Assembly (NCBI GenBank): GCA_003136295.1
Contig: PLDZ01000065.1
Location: forward strand, 8,056 to 15,814
Source: Candidatus Dormiibacterota bacterium
GTDB taxonomy: Bacteria > Chloroflexota > Dormibacteria > Aeolococcales > Aeolococcaceae
Direction: 5' to 3'
DNA: 7,759 bases
Below, in pieces: positions 1 to 6,971 of this stretch. The notes under the pieces were generated by a model. That model saw nothing but the letters and a program-made list of their open reading frames with translations, was not told the DNA's origin and did not search any database. The position numbers and the translations under genes were made by a program. The stretch's first letter is position 1. Each line of letters opens with the position of its first letter.

Positions 1-876
1 GTCGTCGCGGCGGCGGGCGTTGACGCATTGGAACGACCCTCCCTCGACGCTCTTGTCCCCCGCATCGTCTCCAGAGACAGGTTGACGGCGGCCGCCGCGC
101 TCGAATCCCTGCGGGGAAACCTCGGCCAGGTACTTGGGCCGCCACTCGCCGGCATGCTCATCGCGACAGTGGGACTGCCTGCAACCTATGGAGTTGACGT
201 CGGAACGTTTCTCGTGGCGACGCTGGCGCTGACGCTCATGCGTGCGGTCCCGCCTGCTCCTGACGCAGAGGGAGTGAGTCTGCGCGCGGCGATCGCGGGG
301 CTGCGCTATGCGGCCAGTCGCCAGGATCTGCTCGGCTCCTATCTCGTCGATATCAACGCGATGTTCTTCGGGATGCCGATAGCGCTGTTTCCGCAGATCG
401 CGTCTGGACTCGGCGGACCCGCGGTGCTTGGACTGCTGTACACAGCTCCATCGGTCGGCTCGCTCATTGCCACGGCGACGAGCGGGTGGACGCGTTCGGT
501 GCGTCACCACGGACGTGCGATCGCGTTCGCCGCGGCAAGTTGGGGCCTGGCGATCGTGGCGTTCGGCTTCGCCCCGTCACTCTGGGTCGCGCTGCTCGCG
601 CTTGCAGCCGCGGGCGCCGCAGACATGATCAGCGGGCTGTTTCGCACCACGTTGTGGAATCAGACGATCCCGGATGCGATGCGCGGCCGCCTCGCCGGCA
701 TCGAGATGATCAGCTACTCGTCCGGACCGGCGATGGGAAACCTCGAGGCCGGTGTGGTGGGATCGCTCGCCGGGGTGCGTGCCTCGGTCGTCAGCGGCGG
801 CGTTCTGTGCGTGGTTGGAACTGCCGTACTGAGTGCGGTGCTTCCGCAGTTCTGGAAGTACCGCACCACACTGTGA
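1..876 (+). CDS. MFS transporter, MFS_3/EntS-like, C-terminal part (5' end outside window)
   Basis: This is the last 291 codons of a major facilitator superfamily transporter in the inner membrane; the reading frame is open from base 1. The TTG at 28 lies inside a continuous coding frame and is read as an internal leucine codon, not a start. The visible protein opens with the conserved loop that follows TM4 in MFS_3 proteins (ERPSLDALVPRIV, residues 11-23). About eight hydrophobic segments follow, roughly at 44-63, 64-80, 112-135, 141-160, 172-190, 192-214, 238-260 and 260-283. A charged loop at about residues 224-232 (PDAMRGRLAG) matches the conserved loop near TM10 in this family. About 110 N-terminal residues (TM1-3) should be missing. 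Known members mostly export siderophores, drugs or small metabolites by proton antiport. The substrate here cannot be inferred. It probably shares a transcript with the amidohydrolase gene that starts 37 nt downstream. Confidence 0.85.
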   Translation, partial: VVAAAGVDALERPSLDALVPRIVSRDRLTAAAALESLRGNLGQVLGPPLAGMLIATVGLPATYGVDVGTFLVATLALTLMRAVPPAPDAEGVSLRAAIAGLRYAASRQDLLGSYLVDINAMFFGMPIALFPQIASGLGGPAVLGLLYTAPSVGSLIATATSGWTRSVRHHGRAIAFAAASWGLAIVAFGFAPSLWVALLALAAAGAADMISGLFRTTLWNQTIPDAMRGRLAGIEMISYSSGPAMGNLEAGVVGSLAGVRASVVSGGVLCVVGTAVLSAVLPQFWKYRTTL

Positions 877-913
877 GCACTGCGTGCGCCCAGGAATCCG
901 TGGTGCTGCCGTC

Positions 914-2401
914 GTGACCAGCGTCCTGTTCCGCCGCGCTCGGCTCGCGCCTGAACGATCGCTCGAGCACGTCCTGATCAACCACGGGCACGTTGTCGAA
1001 GTTGGCGACATCGAAGCTCAGACCCACGTTGCCGAGGTGATCGACCTGGACGGCCGGTGGCTGCTGCCGGGACTCTGGGACCGTCACGTGCATTTCGACC
1101 AGTGGGCGCAGGTGAGCGGCCGGCTCGATCTCTCACATACCGGCACCGCAACTGCGGCCGCGCAACTGATTGCGGCACACGTCGCACTGCGTGACAAGGC
1201 CCTCGACGCACCCGTGGTTGGATACGGATTCCGGGATGCGCTCTGGCCCGATGCCCCGCAGCGCGAGGTCCTCGACGCGGTGTCCGGTGGAGTTGCTGTG
1301 GTGCTCATCAGCGCCGACCTGCACAGCGCCTGGCTGAACAGCGCCGCGCTCCGGCGGTACGGTCACGAGGAGCACACAACAGGGCTATTGCGTGAGGAGG
1401 CGGCGATGCACGTCATCGGCGAGGTCGGCAGCGTGCCTGATGATGTCTCCGATGCGTGGTGCCGTGCTGCGTCCCGTGCCGCGGCGGCACGAGGCGTCGT
1501 CGGCATCGTGGATATGGAGAGGCCCTGGTCACTCGATGCATGGCGGCGCCGGTTCGCACGTGGTGATCGTTCACTTCGCGTCGCCAGCAGCGTCTGGCCG
1601 GAGCGACTGGACAATGCCATAGCGCTGCATCTGCACAGCGGTGACGTCGTCGACGGAACCGGCGAGCTGCTCACGGTCGGACCTCTGAAGACCATCATCG
1701 ACGGCTCGCTCAACACACGGACAGCCTCGTGCCACGATGCATATTTGGTGCCTGACAGCGGTGGCAACAACTTCGGCGTTCTGCTCGTCCCACCCGACGA
1801 GCTTTCGCAGCTCCTGGGGCGCGCAACCGACGCGGGTCTGGAGTGTGCGGTCCACGCTATCGGCGATCGCGCCAACTCGGTGGCGCTGCAGGCGTTTGCG
1901 CGCACCGGGGCTCACGGCAGCATCGAACACGCCCAGCTGCTGGACGATGCCGACCTCGTGCGCTTCGCGCAGCTGGGGGTTGTGGCGAGCGTCCAGCCCG
2001 AGCATGCGCTCGACGACCGAGAGGTCGCCGATCGCTACTGGGCCGGTCGTACGCGGCGTGCATTCCCGCTCCGCTCACTGCTTGACGCCGGCGCCATTCT
2101 CAGCTTCGGCTCGGACGCGCCGGTTGCGCCCCTCGATCCCTGGCTGGCGATCGGCGCAGCAGTCCATCGGACCCGCGACGAGCGCCCCCGGTGGCATCCC
2201 GAACAGGAGATCAGCGTCGCCGCGGCCCTCGCAGCATCGATGGGCCCGGGTCGCGGTGATCCGTCGCTCACCGCCGGCGATCCCGCCGACCTCGTCGTCC
2301 TGGACGGTGACCCGTTCACAGCTGAGCCGAGTGCGCTGCGGACGATGGCGGTTGCCGCGACCATGCTCGGCGGCGACTGGACTCACCGAGCGGGCATCTG
2401 A
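914..2401 (+). CDS. YtcJ-type metal-dependent amidohydrolase (amidohydrolase family 3)
   Basis: A predicted cytoplasmic hydrolase of 495 aa in the amidohydrolase superfamily. Characterised YtcJ-like relatives include N-substituted formamide deformylase, so C-N bond hydrolysis is likely, but the substrate is unknown. The N-terminal beta-sandwich strand GRWLLPGLWDRHVHF (about residues 47-61) carries the HxH metal pair H58/H60. K259 in GPLKTIIDGS is at the usual bridging-lysine position, followed by the family signature DGSLNTRT. H314 (HAIGDRA) and H339 (IEHAQLL) fit the other metal-binding histidines, and D401 (FGSDAPVAPLDPW) is the catalytic aspartate. The composite barrel closes with a TAGDPADLVVLDGDPF segment near the C terminus. 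All expected active-site residues are present. The protein is somewhat shorter than the common 520-550 aa. I chose GTG 914 because homology-like sequence begins there (VTSVLFRRARL). In-frame GTGs at 833 and 884 would add basic, unlikely residues, the former overlapping the transporter gene. AGGA at 892-895 is a weak, distant ribosome site. Confidence 0.85.
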   Translation: MTSVLFRRARLAPERSLEHVLINHGHVVEVGDIEAQTHVAEVIDLDGRWLLPGLWDRHVHFDQWAQVSGRLDLSHTGTATAAAQLIAAHVALRDKALDAPVVGYGFRDALWPDAPQREVLDAVSGGVAVVLISADLHSAWLNSAALRRYGHEEHTTGLLREEAAMHVIGEVGSVPDDVSDAWCRAASRAAAARGVVGIVDMERPWSLDAWRRRFARGDRSLRVASSVWPERLDNAIALHLHSGDVVDGTGELLTVGPLKTIIDGSLNTRTASCHDAYLVPDSGGNNFGVLLVPPDELSQLLGRATDAGLECAVHAIGDRANSVALQAFARTGAHGSIEHAQLLDDADLVRFAQLGVVASVQPEHALDDREVADRYWAGRTRRAFPLRSLLDAGAILSFGSDAPVAPLDPWLAIGAAVHRTRDERPRWHPEQEISVAAALAASMGPGRGDPSLTAGDPADLVVLDGDPFTAEPSALRTMAVAATMLGGDWTHRAGI

Positions 2402-2427
2402 GGCCACGCGGAAGCATCGCCGCTCCC

Positions 2428-3171
2428 CTACGCCAGACGCACGCCGTCCATGCCGCCGTCGACTGCGAGCATCGTGCCGGTGGTCGAACCCGACAGCGGA
2501 CTCGCCAGGTAGGCGATCGCGAAGGCGACTTCCTCGGGCGTGACGAGGCGGCCCATGGGTTGGCGCGCGCGGAGCGCGGCCGCGGCCGCCTGCGCGTCGG
2601 GCGCCTGATCGAGCAGCCGTCTCACCCATGGTGTGTCTGCGGTTCCTGGGGTGACGCCGTTGACTCGAATGCCTTGCCTAACAAAGTCGGCGGCCATCGC
2701 AAGGGTCAGCGACTGGACTGCGCCCTTGCTGGCCGAGTACAGCGCGCGCTGAGGGACGCCGACATTGGCGAGCACCGAGCACGTGTTGACGATGGCCGCG
2801 TGGCTCGACTGGAGCAGGAACGGCAGTGCCGCACGGGTGATGCGCGCGATGCCGATGACGTTGACGCTCAGGACGCGGTGCCATTCCTCGTCGGCGTTCG
2901 CGCTCACGTCCCCGGACGCCCCGATGCCGGCGTTGTTGATCACGATGTCGATGGATCCGCAGGCGTTGGCCACGGTACCGATGGCCGTGCGCGCGGACTC
3001 CGTGTCTGCGACGTCGCACGGCACCTCCATCGCCGCGATGTCGAGGACTGCGTACGAGCTATCAAGGACGGCCACTTTCGCGCCCCGGTCGCGAAGTTGT
3101 GCTGCCGTGGCGGCGCCGATGCCGCTTGCGCCGCCCGTCACCACCGCGACGAGTCCATCGAAGTCCTTCAT
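2428..3171 (-). CDS. Short-chain dehydrogenase/reductase, probable 2-keto-3-deoxy-L-fuconate (or rhamnonate) 4-dehydrogenase
   Basis: A classical SDR of 247 aa, the normal size for the family. Visible motifs are the cofactor loop TGGASGIG (residues 12-19), D37 after the second strand (AVLDSS, favouring NAD over NADP), CDV at 52-54, NNAG at 79-82, N104, and the catalytic set S132, Y145 and K149 (YSASK), with PG at 175-176. The C-terminal part (TADTPW, then RARQPMGRLVTPEEVA and STTGTMLAVDGGM) resembles, from memory, SDRs annotated as 2-keto-3-deoxy-L-fuconate dehydrogenase, which oxidise C4 of 2-keto-3-deoxy-6-deoxyaldonates. With a lactonase, a sugar dehydrogenase and a sugar-acid dehydratase beside it, this is the likely fourth step. 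It is the last gene of the leftward operon, 31 nt after the zinc dehydrogenase. The ATG at 3171 places the cofactor loop at the usual distance from the N terminus; GGGAAG about 12 nt upstream can serve as ribosome site. The frame stays open upstream but that part reads as noise. SDR class is certain, substrate is inferred. Confidence 0.85.
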   Translation of the reverse strand: MKDFDGLVAVVTGGASGIGAATAAQLRDRGAKVAVLDSSYAVLDIAAMEVPCDVADTESARTAIGTVANACGSIDIVINNAGIGASGDVSANADEEWHRVLSVNVIGIARITRAALPFLLQSSHAAIVNTCSVLANVGVPQRALYSASKGAVQSLTLAMAADFVRQGIRVNGVTPGTADTPWVRRLLDQAPDAQAAAAALRARQPMGRLVTPEEVAFAIAYLASPLSGSTTGTMLAVDGGMDGVRLA

Positions 3172-3202
3172 GTTCTTTGCACTCTTCCCGTGTATTTCGG
3201 TC

Positions 3203-4216
3203 CTACAGACGTGGGTCGATGTGGAGCTTCGGTCCCGCCGAAGCCGTCTCGGGTCGCCACCCGGCGAGCACGTCGCCGGCTCGGTCGAGTCCGACGGTCG
3301 CCGCGACGAGCGGCCGGGCGTCGACGTACCCGGCAGCGTAGTGCTCGATGGTTCCGGCAAGGCCTTGCGAAGCCGCGAGGATCCCCACGGCGGTGACGTC
3401 CTTGAGAACCAGCTCGCGCGTGTCGATGACGCTGGGACGTCCGGCGAGTCCCACATAGACCACTCGCTTGCCGGGTTCGACCAGGTCGAGGGCGAGTGCC
3501 GGCAGTTCGGCGGCGTTGGAAGCGTCGATGACCGCGTCCCAGGGCAACGTGGGCAACTCGGTTCGGGGCCAGACCCCGGCGAAGCCCAGCGTGGCCGCGA
3601 ATTCGAGGCTCTTGCTCGATCGGCCCATGAGATGCACCTCCGCGCCATCGGCCCGGGCGAACTCGGCGACCAGGAGTCCAAGCGTTCCGCTGCCGAGCAC
3701 CAGGACGCGATCACCCGGTTCCAGTGCGGCGGCACGCACCGAGCGAAGTGCGTTGCCGCCCGGCTCGACCATCGCGCCGGCTGTGTCGTCGACGCTGTCG
3801 GGCAACGCCAGCAGCGCCGCCACCGGGACTGCCAGTTGCTCGGCGAGCGCGCCCGGAGCGCCGCCGCGGATACCGATCTCGACGCGGTTCTCGCAGACGT
3901 TGTGGCGCCCTGACCGGCAGCGGGAGCAGTGGCCGCACCCGATCATGGTGTCGCCGGTGACCCGACGTCCCAGCCAGGTCAGGTCGACGCCCGTCCCGAT
4001 CGCCGAGACGACACCGCACCACTCGTGCCCGAGGCGCATCGGATAGCCGGCGTGTCCCTGGTGCAGATAGGCCATCTCGCCAGTCCAGAACTCGACATCG
4101 GTGCCGCAGACGCCGGCTCTGTGAACGTTGATAACCGCCTGCCCCTCGCCCGCGACGGGGTTGGGAACCTCATCGACCGCGCCTTGTCGGGGTCCGGTGA
4201 CGACGAACGCTTTCAT
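3203..4216 (-). CDS. Zinc-dependent medium-chain (alcohol/sugar/polyol) dehydrogenase
   Basis: A 337-aa cytoplasmic MDR-superfamily dehydrogenase of the threonine/sorbitol/L-sugar dehydrogenase type, here probably oxidising an aldose at C1 to the lactone. The GroES-like catalytic domain carries C37 (GVCGTD), H64-E65 (GHEWCG) and E151 (VEPGGNAL) for the catalytic zinc. A complete structural-zinc lobe is formed by C94, C97, C100 and C108. The Rossmann fold has GSGTLG at 175-180. After the second strand the sequence reads MGRSSKS (197-203) where NAD-dependent members have an acidic residue; basic and small residues there suggest NADP(+), an inference. ATG 4216 is chosen because it begins the typical MKAFVVTGP strand and overlaps the lactonase stop codon as TGATG, which suggests translational coupling; the in-frame ATG 60 nt upstream lies inside the lactonase gene. 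Polyol or alcohol oxidation remains possible, but the neighbouring lactonase favours a sugar substrate. Confidence 0.85.
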   Translation of the reverse strand: MKAFVVTGPRQGAVDEVPNPVAGEGQAVINVHRAGVCGTDVEFWTGEMAYLHQGHAGYPMRLGHEWCGVVSAIGTGVDLTWLGRRVTGDTMIGCGHCSRCRSGRHNVCENRVEIGIRGGAPGALAEQLAVPVAALLALPDSVDDTAGAMVEPGGNALRSVRAAALEPGDRVLVLGSGTLGLLVAEFARADGAEVHLMGRSSKSLEFAATLGFAGVWPRTELPTLPWDAVIDASNAAELPALALDLVEPGKRVVYVGLAGRPSVIDTRELVLKDVTAVGILAASQGLAGTIEHYAAGYVDARPLVAATVGLDRAGDVLAGWRPETASAGPKLHIDPRL

Positions 4217-5139
4217 CAACTGTCCGCGCTCATCGCTTCGACCAGATGATCTGGCCATGCGTGTGCACCTGTCCATGCCGGAACGGGCAGCCCGGTCGCC
4301 TCGACGTGGGCGGTGAACAACCGGCCCGAGTCCGGATAACGCGCGCGTTGGGTGCCGGAGAGTTGCTCGGAGGCGGTGGTGATGAGCAGCGTTTCAAGGG
4401 TCTGGCCAACGAATGCGACGCTGGTGGTGTTGGGTGCCGGAACGTCGACCACGGCACCCTGCGTTCCCGCCGGCGAATAGCAGCGCACCTCTCCGGCGCC
4501 CCAGATTGCGATCCACAGGTTTCCCTCGTCGTCCGCGCACATCCCGTCCGGACTGCCGTCGAGGCGCAGGAACTCGCGGCGGCGACCGACCGCACCGGTG
4601 CGGAAGTCGTACTCGCGGATCCACACGATCCTGGACACAGTGTCGATGCTGTACAGCTGGTCGCCCGCCGGTGAGAAGGCGAGGCCGTTCGACATGCCCA
4701 GGTCGTCATCGATCACGTCGATGTGCCCTTCACCGTCGATGCGCACGAGGACCTCGTCGTCAACGCGGTCGTCGAGGGCGAGGCTGCCGACCAGAAAGCG
4801 TCCGGCCGGATCGCACGCGCCGTCGTTCAGCCGGCTCGCACTGCCGTCAGCGATGAGTTGGGGGCCGAGGCTGACAGCGCCCTCGGGCGAGACCCGGTAG
4901 AGCCGGCGCGCGCCGGCGACGAGGAGCTCGCCGTCTCGAGCACACGCCACGGCCCCCACCGTTCCGGGAAGCTCGAGCACGCTGTCCCGGGTGACGCGCT
5001 CCGCGTCGAGCGTCCCGGTGTGCACCGCGCCGGCGTTGATGTCGACCCAGAGCACGCGATTGCGGTCGCCGTCCCAGACCGGCCCCTCGCCGAGGCCGCA
5101 GCGCGCGTCGCCGGCGGGACGGGCGCGAAACCGCTTCAC
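4216..5139 (-). CDS. SMP-30/gluconolactonase-family sugar lactonase
   Basis: A 307-aa six-bladed beta-propeller lactonase of the SMP-30/gluconolactonase/LRE family, predicted to hydrolyse a sugar lactone to the aldonate with one divalent metal ion. The four metal ligands expected from the family are all recognisable: E18 in CGLGEGPVWD, N105 in SRLNDGACD (with R103 ahead of it), N151 in MSNGLAFSP and D198 in GSPDGM. Blade repeats of the type D-x-G-x-L/F-x-V and S-P-x-G-x-x-L-Y are visible through the protein. There is no signal peptide, so it is cytoplasmic. It is the first gene of the leftward operon and its stop overlaps the start of the sugar dehydrogenase by one base, pairing lactone formation with lactone hydrolysis. 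The start is uncertain. GTG 5139 (VKRFRARPAGD) fits the family because E18 then sits at its usual distance from the N terminus, but no good Shine-Dalgarno precedes it; the frame is open to 5286 without convincing homologous sequence. Confidence 0.85.
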   Translation of the reverse strand: MKRFRARPAGDARCGLGEGPVWDGDRNRVLWVDINAGAVHTGTLDAERVTRDSVLELPGTVGAVACARDGELLVAGARRLYRVSPEGAVSLGPQLIADGSASRLNDGACDPAGRFLVGSLALDDRVDDEVLVRIDGEGHIDVIDDDLGMSNGLAFSPAGDQLYSIDTVSRIVWIREYDFRTGAVGRRREFLRLDGSPDGMCADDEGNLWIAIWGAGEVRCYSPAGTQGAVVDVPAPNTTSVAFVGQTLETLLITTASEQLSGTQRARYPDSGRLFTAHVEATGLPVPAWTGAHAWPDHLVEAMSADS

Positions 5140-5239
5140 GAGGTCACGGCGAAGCGGCCGCAACGCGCTGCCATTCAGGGTTCGACAATATAGGGCTGGA
5201 CATCGAGCCTCGTGGGGGTCACTCGAAAGGGGGTCAAGT
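5140..5239. promoter_or_regulatory. Divergent promoter/operator region of the sugar-catabolism locus
   Basis: This 100-bp gap separates the divergent start codons of the lactonase and dehydratase genes and should hold both promoters and any shared operator. A short AT-rich island at 5186-5192 stands out in GC-rich surroundings. On the minus strand it reads TATATT, a five-of-six match to a -10 box, about 48 bases ahead of the lactonase GTG. On the plus strand TATAGG (5189-5194) lies a similar distance ahead of the dehydratase GTG. No convincing -35 element is visible on either strand. Possible operator pieces are GGCT-8-AGCC (5194-5197 and 5206-5209) and a widely spaced TTCGA/TCGAA pair (5181-5185 and 5223-5227). 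Both are short enough to be chance. No regulator gene is in the window. Confidence 0.4.
5226..5233 (+). promoter_or_regulatory. Ribosome binding site of the IlvD/Edd dehydratase gene
   Basis: A purine run AAAGGGGG ends six bases before the GTG at 5240. It supports that GTG over the longer open frame, which extends back into the lactonase gene on the other strand. Confidence 0.55.
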
Positions 5240-6955
5240 GTGGCGGAGCAGCGAAGCGCGCAGTGGTACGCCGGCAGCGACCGCAACGCCTACATCCATC
5301 GGGCATGGATGCGGCGGGGCCTGCCCGCGCATGCCTTCGACGGTCGCCCGCACATCGCCATCGCCAACACCGCGTCGGACCTCACCCCCTGCAACGCGCA
5401 CCTGAACGAGGTCGCCGAGAGCGTCAAGCAGGGCGTGTTTGAGGCGGGCGGCATTCCGCTGAACCTGCCCGTGATCTCCCTGGGCGAGACCTTGGTCCGG
5501 CCGACGGCGATGCTGTGGCGAAACATGGCCGCGATGGCGACCGAGGAGATGCTGCGCGCCAACCCGATCGACGGCGTGGTCCTCCTGGGCGGTTGCGACA
5601 AGACCATCCCGGCCCTGCTCATGGCCGCAGCGTCCGTCGACCTTCCCGCGGTCGTGGTTCCCGGAGGCCCGATGCTGACCGGGACGTTCCGCGGCGAGGC
5701 GCTCGGCTGCGGTACCGATGTCTGGCGCCTCTCCGAGGAGGTACGGGCGGGCACACTCTCCGAGGCCGAGTTCATCAGCTCCGAGTCTTCGATGATTCGC
5801 AGCCGCGGCCACTGCAACACCATGGGCACCGCGTCGACCATGGGGTTGCTCGCCGAGGCGCTCGGGATGGTGTTGCCCGGACTCGCCGGGACGCCCGCCG
5901 CCGACAGCCGCCTGCTCGAGGGCGCACACAACACCGGCCGGCTCGCGGTGGAGATGGTTGCGGCGCGTCGAACCCCGTCCAGCCTGTTGACCCGTGGCTC
6001 GTTCCTCAACGCCATCGTCGCGCTGGCCGCGATCGGCGGCTCCACCAACGCGGTCGTCCACCTGCTGGCCGTCGCCGGCCGCCTCGGTGTCGCACTGACT
6101 CAGGATGACTTCGACACAACCGGTGCACAGGTTCCACTGCTCGTCGACCTGCAGCCGGCCGGTCGATTTCTGATGGAGGACTTCTTCCGCGCCGGTGGCC
6201 TGCACGCCGTGCTCAGCGAGGTGCAGGACCTCCTCGATCCAGCTGCACTCACGGTCACGGGCAGACCGCTCGTCGACTATCTCGGCGATGCGCGCGTCTG
6301 GGATCCCGAGGTCATCCGCCCCCGCGCCCAGCCGATGCAAGCGCACGCCGGCATCGCCGTCCTCCACGGCAATCTGGCTCCGGACGGCGCCGTGATCAAG
6401 CCCGCAGCGGCATCTCCGCACCTGCTGCAACATCGTGGACGGGCGCTGGTGTTCGACTCGATCGAGGACATGCACGCGCGCATCGACGACCCGGATCTCG
6501 ATGTCGACGCCGACTCCGTCTTGATCATGCGCGGCTGCGGGCCGAAGGGCTATCCGGGGATGCCTGAGGTTGCGAACATTCCGCTGCCCGCCAAACTCCT
6601 GCGGCAAGGCGTGCGCGATATGGTTCGCGTCTGTGACGGCAGAATGAGCGGAACCGCGTACGGCACGGTGATTCTCCACGTGTCCCCGGAGTCGGCCGCC
6701 GGCGGTCCGCTCGGGGTGGTGCGAACCGGCGACGTCGTGATCCTCGACGTCGAAGCGCGACGTCTCGATATCGACATCTCTTCAGAGGAACTGGCAGCGC
6801 GCTCCCCCGACACCGTGACCGTAAGTGCCTATGCACAACCGCTGCGCGGCTGGGAGCGGCTCTACGTGCAGACCGTTCAGCAAGCCAACACCGGGGCGGA
6901 CCTCGACTTCCTGCTCGGCTCGACCGGCAGCGCCGTCTCTCGCGAATCCCATTAG
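5240..6955 (+). CDS. IlvD/Edd-family sugar-acid dehydratase
   Basis: A 571-aa iron-sulfur dehydratase that removes water from a sugar acid (aldonate) to give the 2-keto-3-deoxy acid. Three cysteines match the [2Fe-2S] ligands of the pentonate-dehydratase branch: C51 (LTPCNAH), C119 (GGCDKT) and C192 (GHCNTMGTAST). E83 (SLGETL), D120 and K121 are at the expected magnesium-site positions. S470 in DGRMSGT corresponds to the serine proposed as catalytic base in L-arabinonate and D-xylonate dehydratases. The C-terminal swivelling domain shows HGNLAPDGAVIKP (about 376-388) and CGPKGYPGMPE (433-443). Length and the N-terminal pattern RNAYIHRAWMRRG fit the sugar-acid branch better than branched-chain dihydroxy-acid dehydratase IlvD, and no ilv neighbours are present. 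GTG 5240 has a purine-rich ribosome site 6 nt upstream. It is the first gene of the rightward operon, divergent from lactonase, dehydrogenase and SDR genes that would act before and after it. The exact aldonate is not determinable here; 6-deoxyaldonates, pentonates or hexonates are all possible. Confidence 0.88.
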   Translation: MAEQRSAQWYAGSDRNAYIHRAWMRRGLPAHAFDGRPHIAIANTASDLTPCNAHLNEVAESVKQGVFEAGGIPLNLPVISLGETLVRPTAMLWRNMAAMATEEMLRANPIDGVVLLGGCDKTIPALLMAAASVDLPAVVVPGGPMLTGTFRGEALGCGTDVWRLSEEVRAGTLSEAEFISSESSMIRSRGHCNTMGTASTMGLLAEALGMVLPGLAGTPAADSRLLEGAHNTGRLAVEMVAARRTPSSLLTRGSFLNAIVALAAIGGSTNAVVHLLAVAGRLGVALTQDDFDTTGAQVPLLVDLQPAGRFLMEDFFRAGGLHAVLSEVQDLLDPAALTVTGRPLVDYLGDARVWDPEVIRPRAQPMQAHAGIAVLHGNLAPDGAVIKPAAASPHLLQHRGRALVFDSIEDMHARIDDPDLDVDADSVLIMRGCGPKGYPGMPEVANIPLPAKLLRQGVRDMVRVCDGRMSGTAYGTVILHVSPESAAGGPLGVVRTGDVVILDVEARRLDIDISSEELAARSPDTVTVSAYAQPLRGWERLYVQTVQQANTGADLDFLLGSTGSAVSRESH

Positions 6956-6958
6956 CAC

Positions 6959-6963
6959 AGGAA
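6959..6963 (+). promoter_or_regulatory. Ribosome binding site of the Gfo/Idh/MocA gene
   Basis: AGGAA lies nine or so bases before the ATG at 6972, in the 16-nt gap after the dehydratase stop. It fixes the start and supports cotranslation from one mRNA. Confidence 0.6.
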
Positions 6964-6971
6964 CAGATCAC

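Noticed and set aside
28..30. TTG as start codon of the transporter gene
   Set aside because: The frame is open to base 1, reads as good MFS sequence ahead of the TTG, and the protein would lack TM1-3; it is an internal leucine codon of a gene cut by the window edge.
833..913. Earlier GTG starts (833, 884) for the amidohydrolase
   Set aside because: They would add residues rich in Cys, Arg and Ser that do not resemble the family, and GTG 833 would overlap the transporter gene by 44 nt.
3172..3735. N-terminal extension of the SDR upstream of ATG 3171
   Set aside because: The extra 188 codons are rich in Ser, Pro and Arg, have no family resemblance, and run through the zinc dehydrogenase gene on the same strand in another frame. 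The SDR cofactor loop sits correctly after ATG 3171.
4991..5239. Upstream extension of the dehydratase frame across the lactonase gene
   Set aside because: It is antisense to the lactonase N-terminus and reads as low-complexity Arg/Ser/Pro sequence; GTG 5240 has a ribosome site and begins the dehydratase homology.
5234..6679. Long antisense open frame (481 codons) opposite the dehydratase, and similar ones elsewhere
   Set aside because: Long open frames opposite genes are expected in high-GC DNA. The products lack recognisable domains, while the opposite strand encodes a protein with full catalytic motifs.
5240..6955. Branched-chain amino acid biosynthesis dihydroxy-acid dehydratase (ilvD)
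   Set aside because: The cysteine spacing and N-terminal pattern fit the sugar-acid branch, and the neighbours are sugar-pathway genes, not ilv genes.
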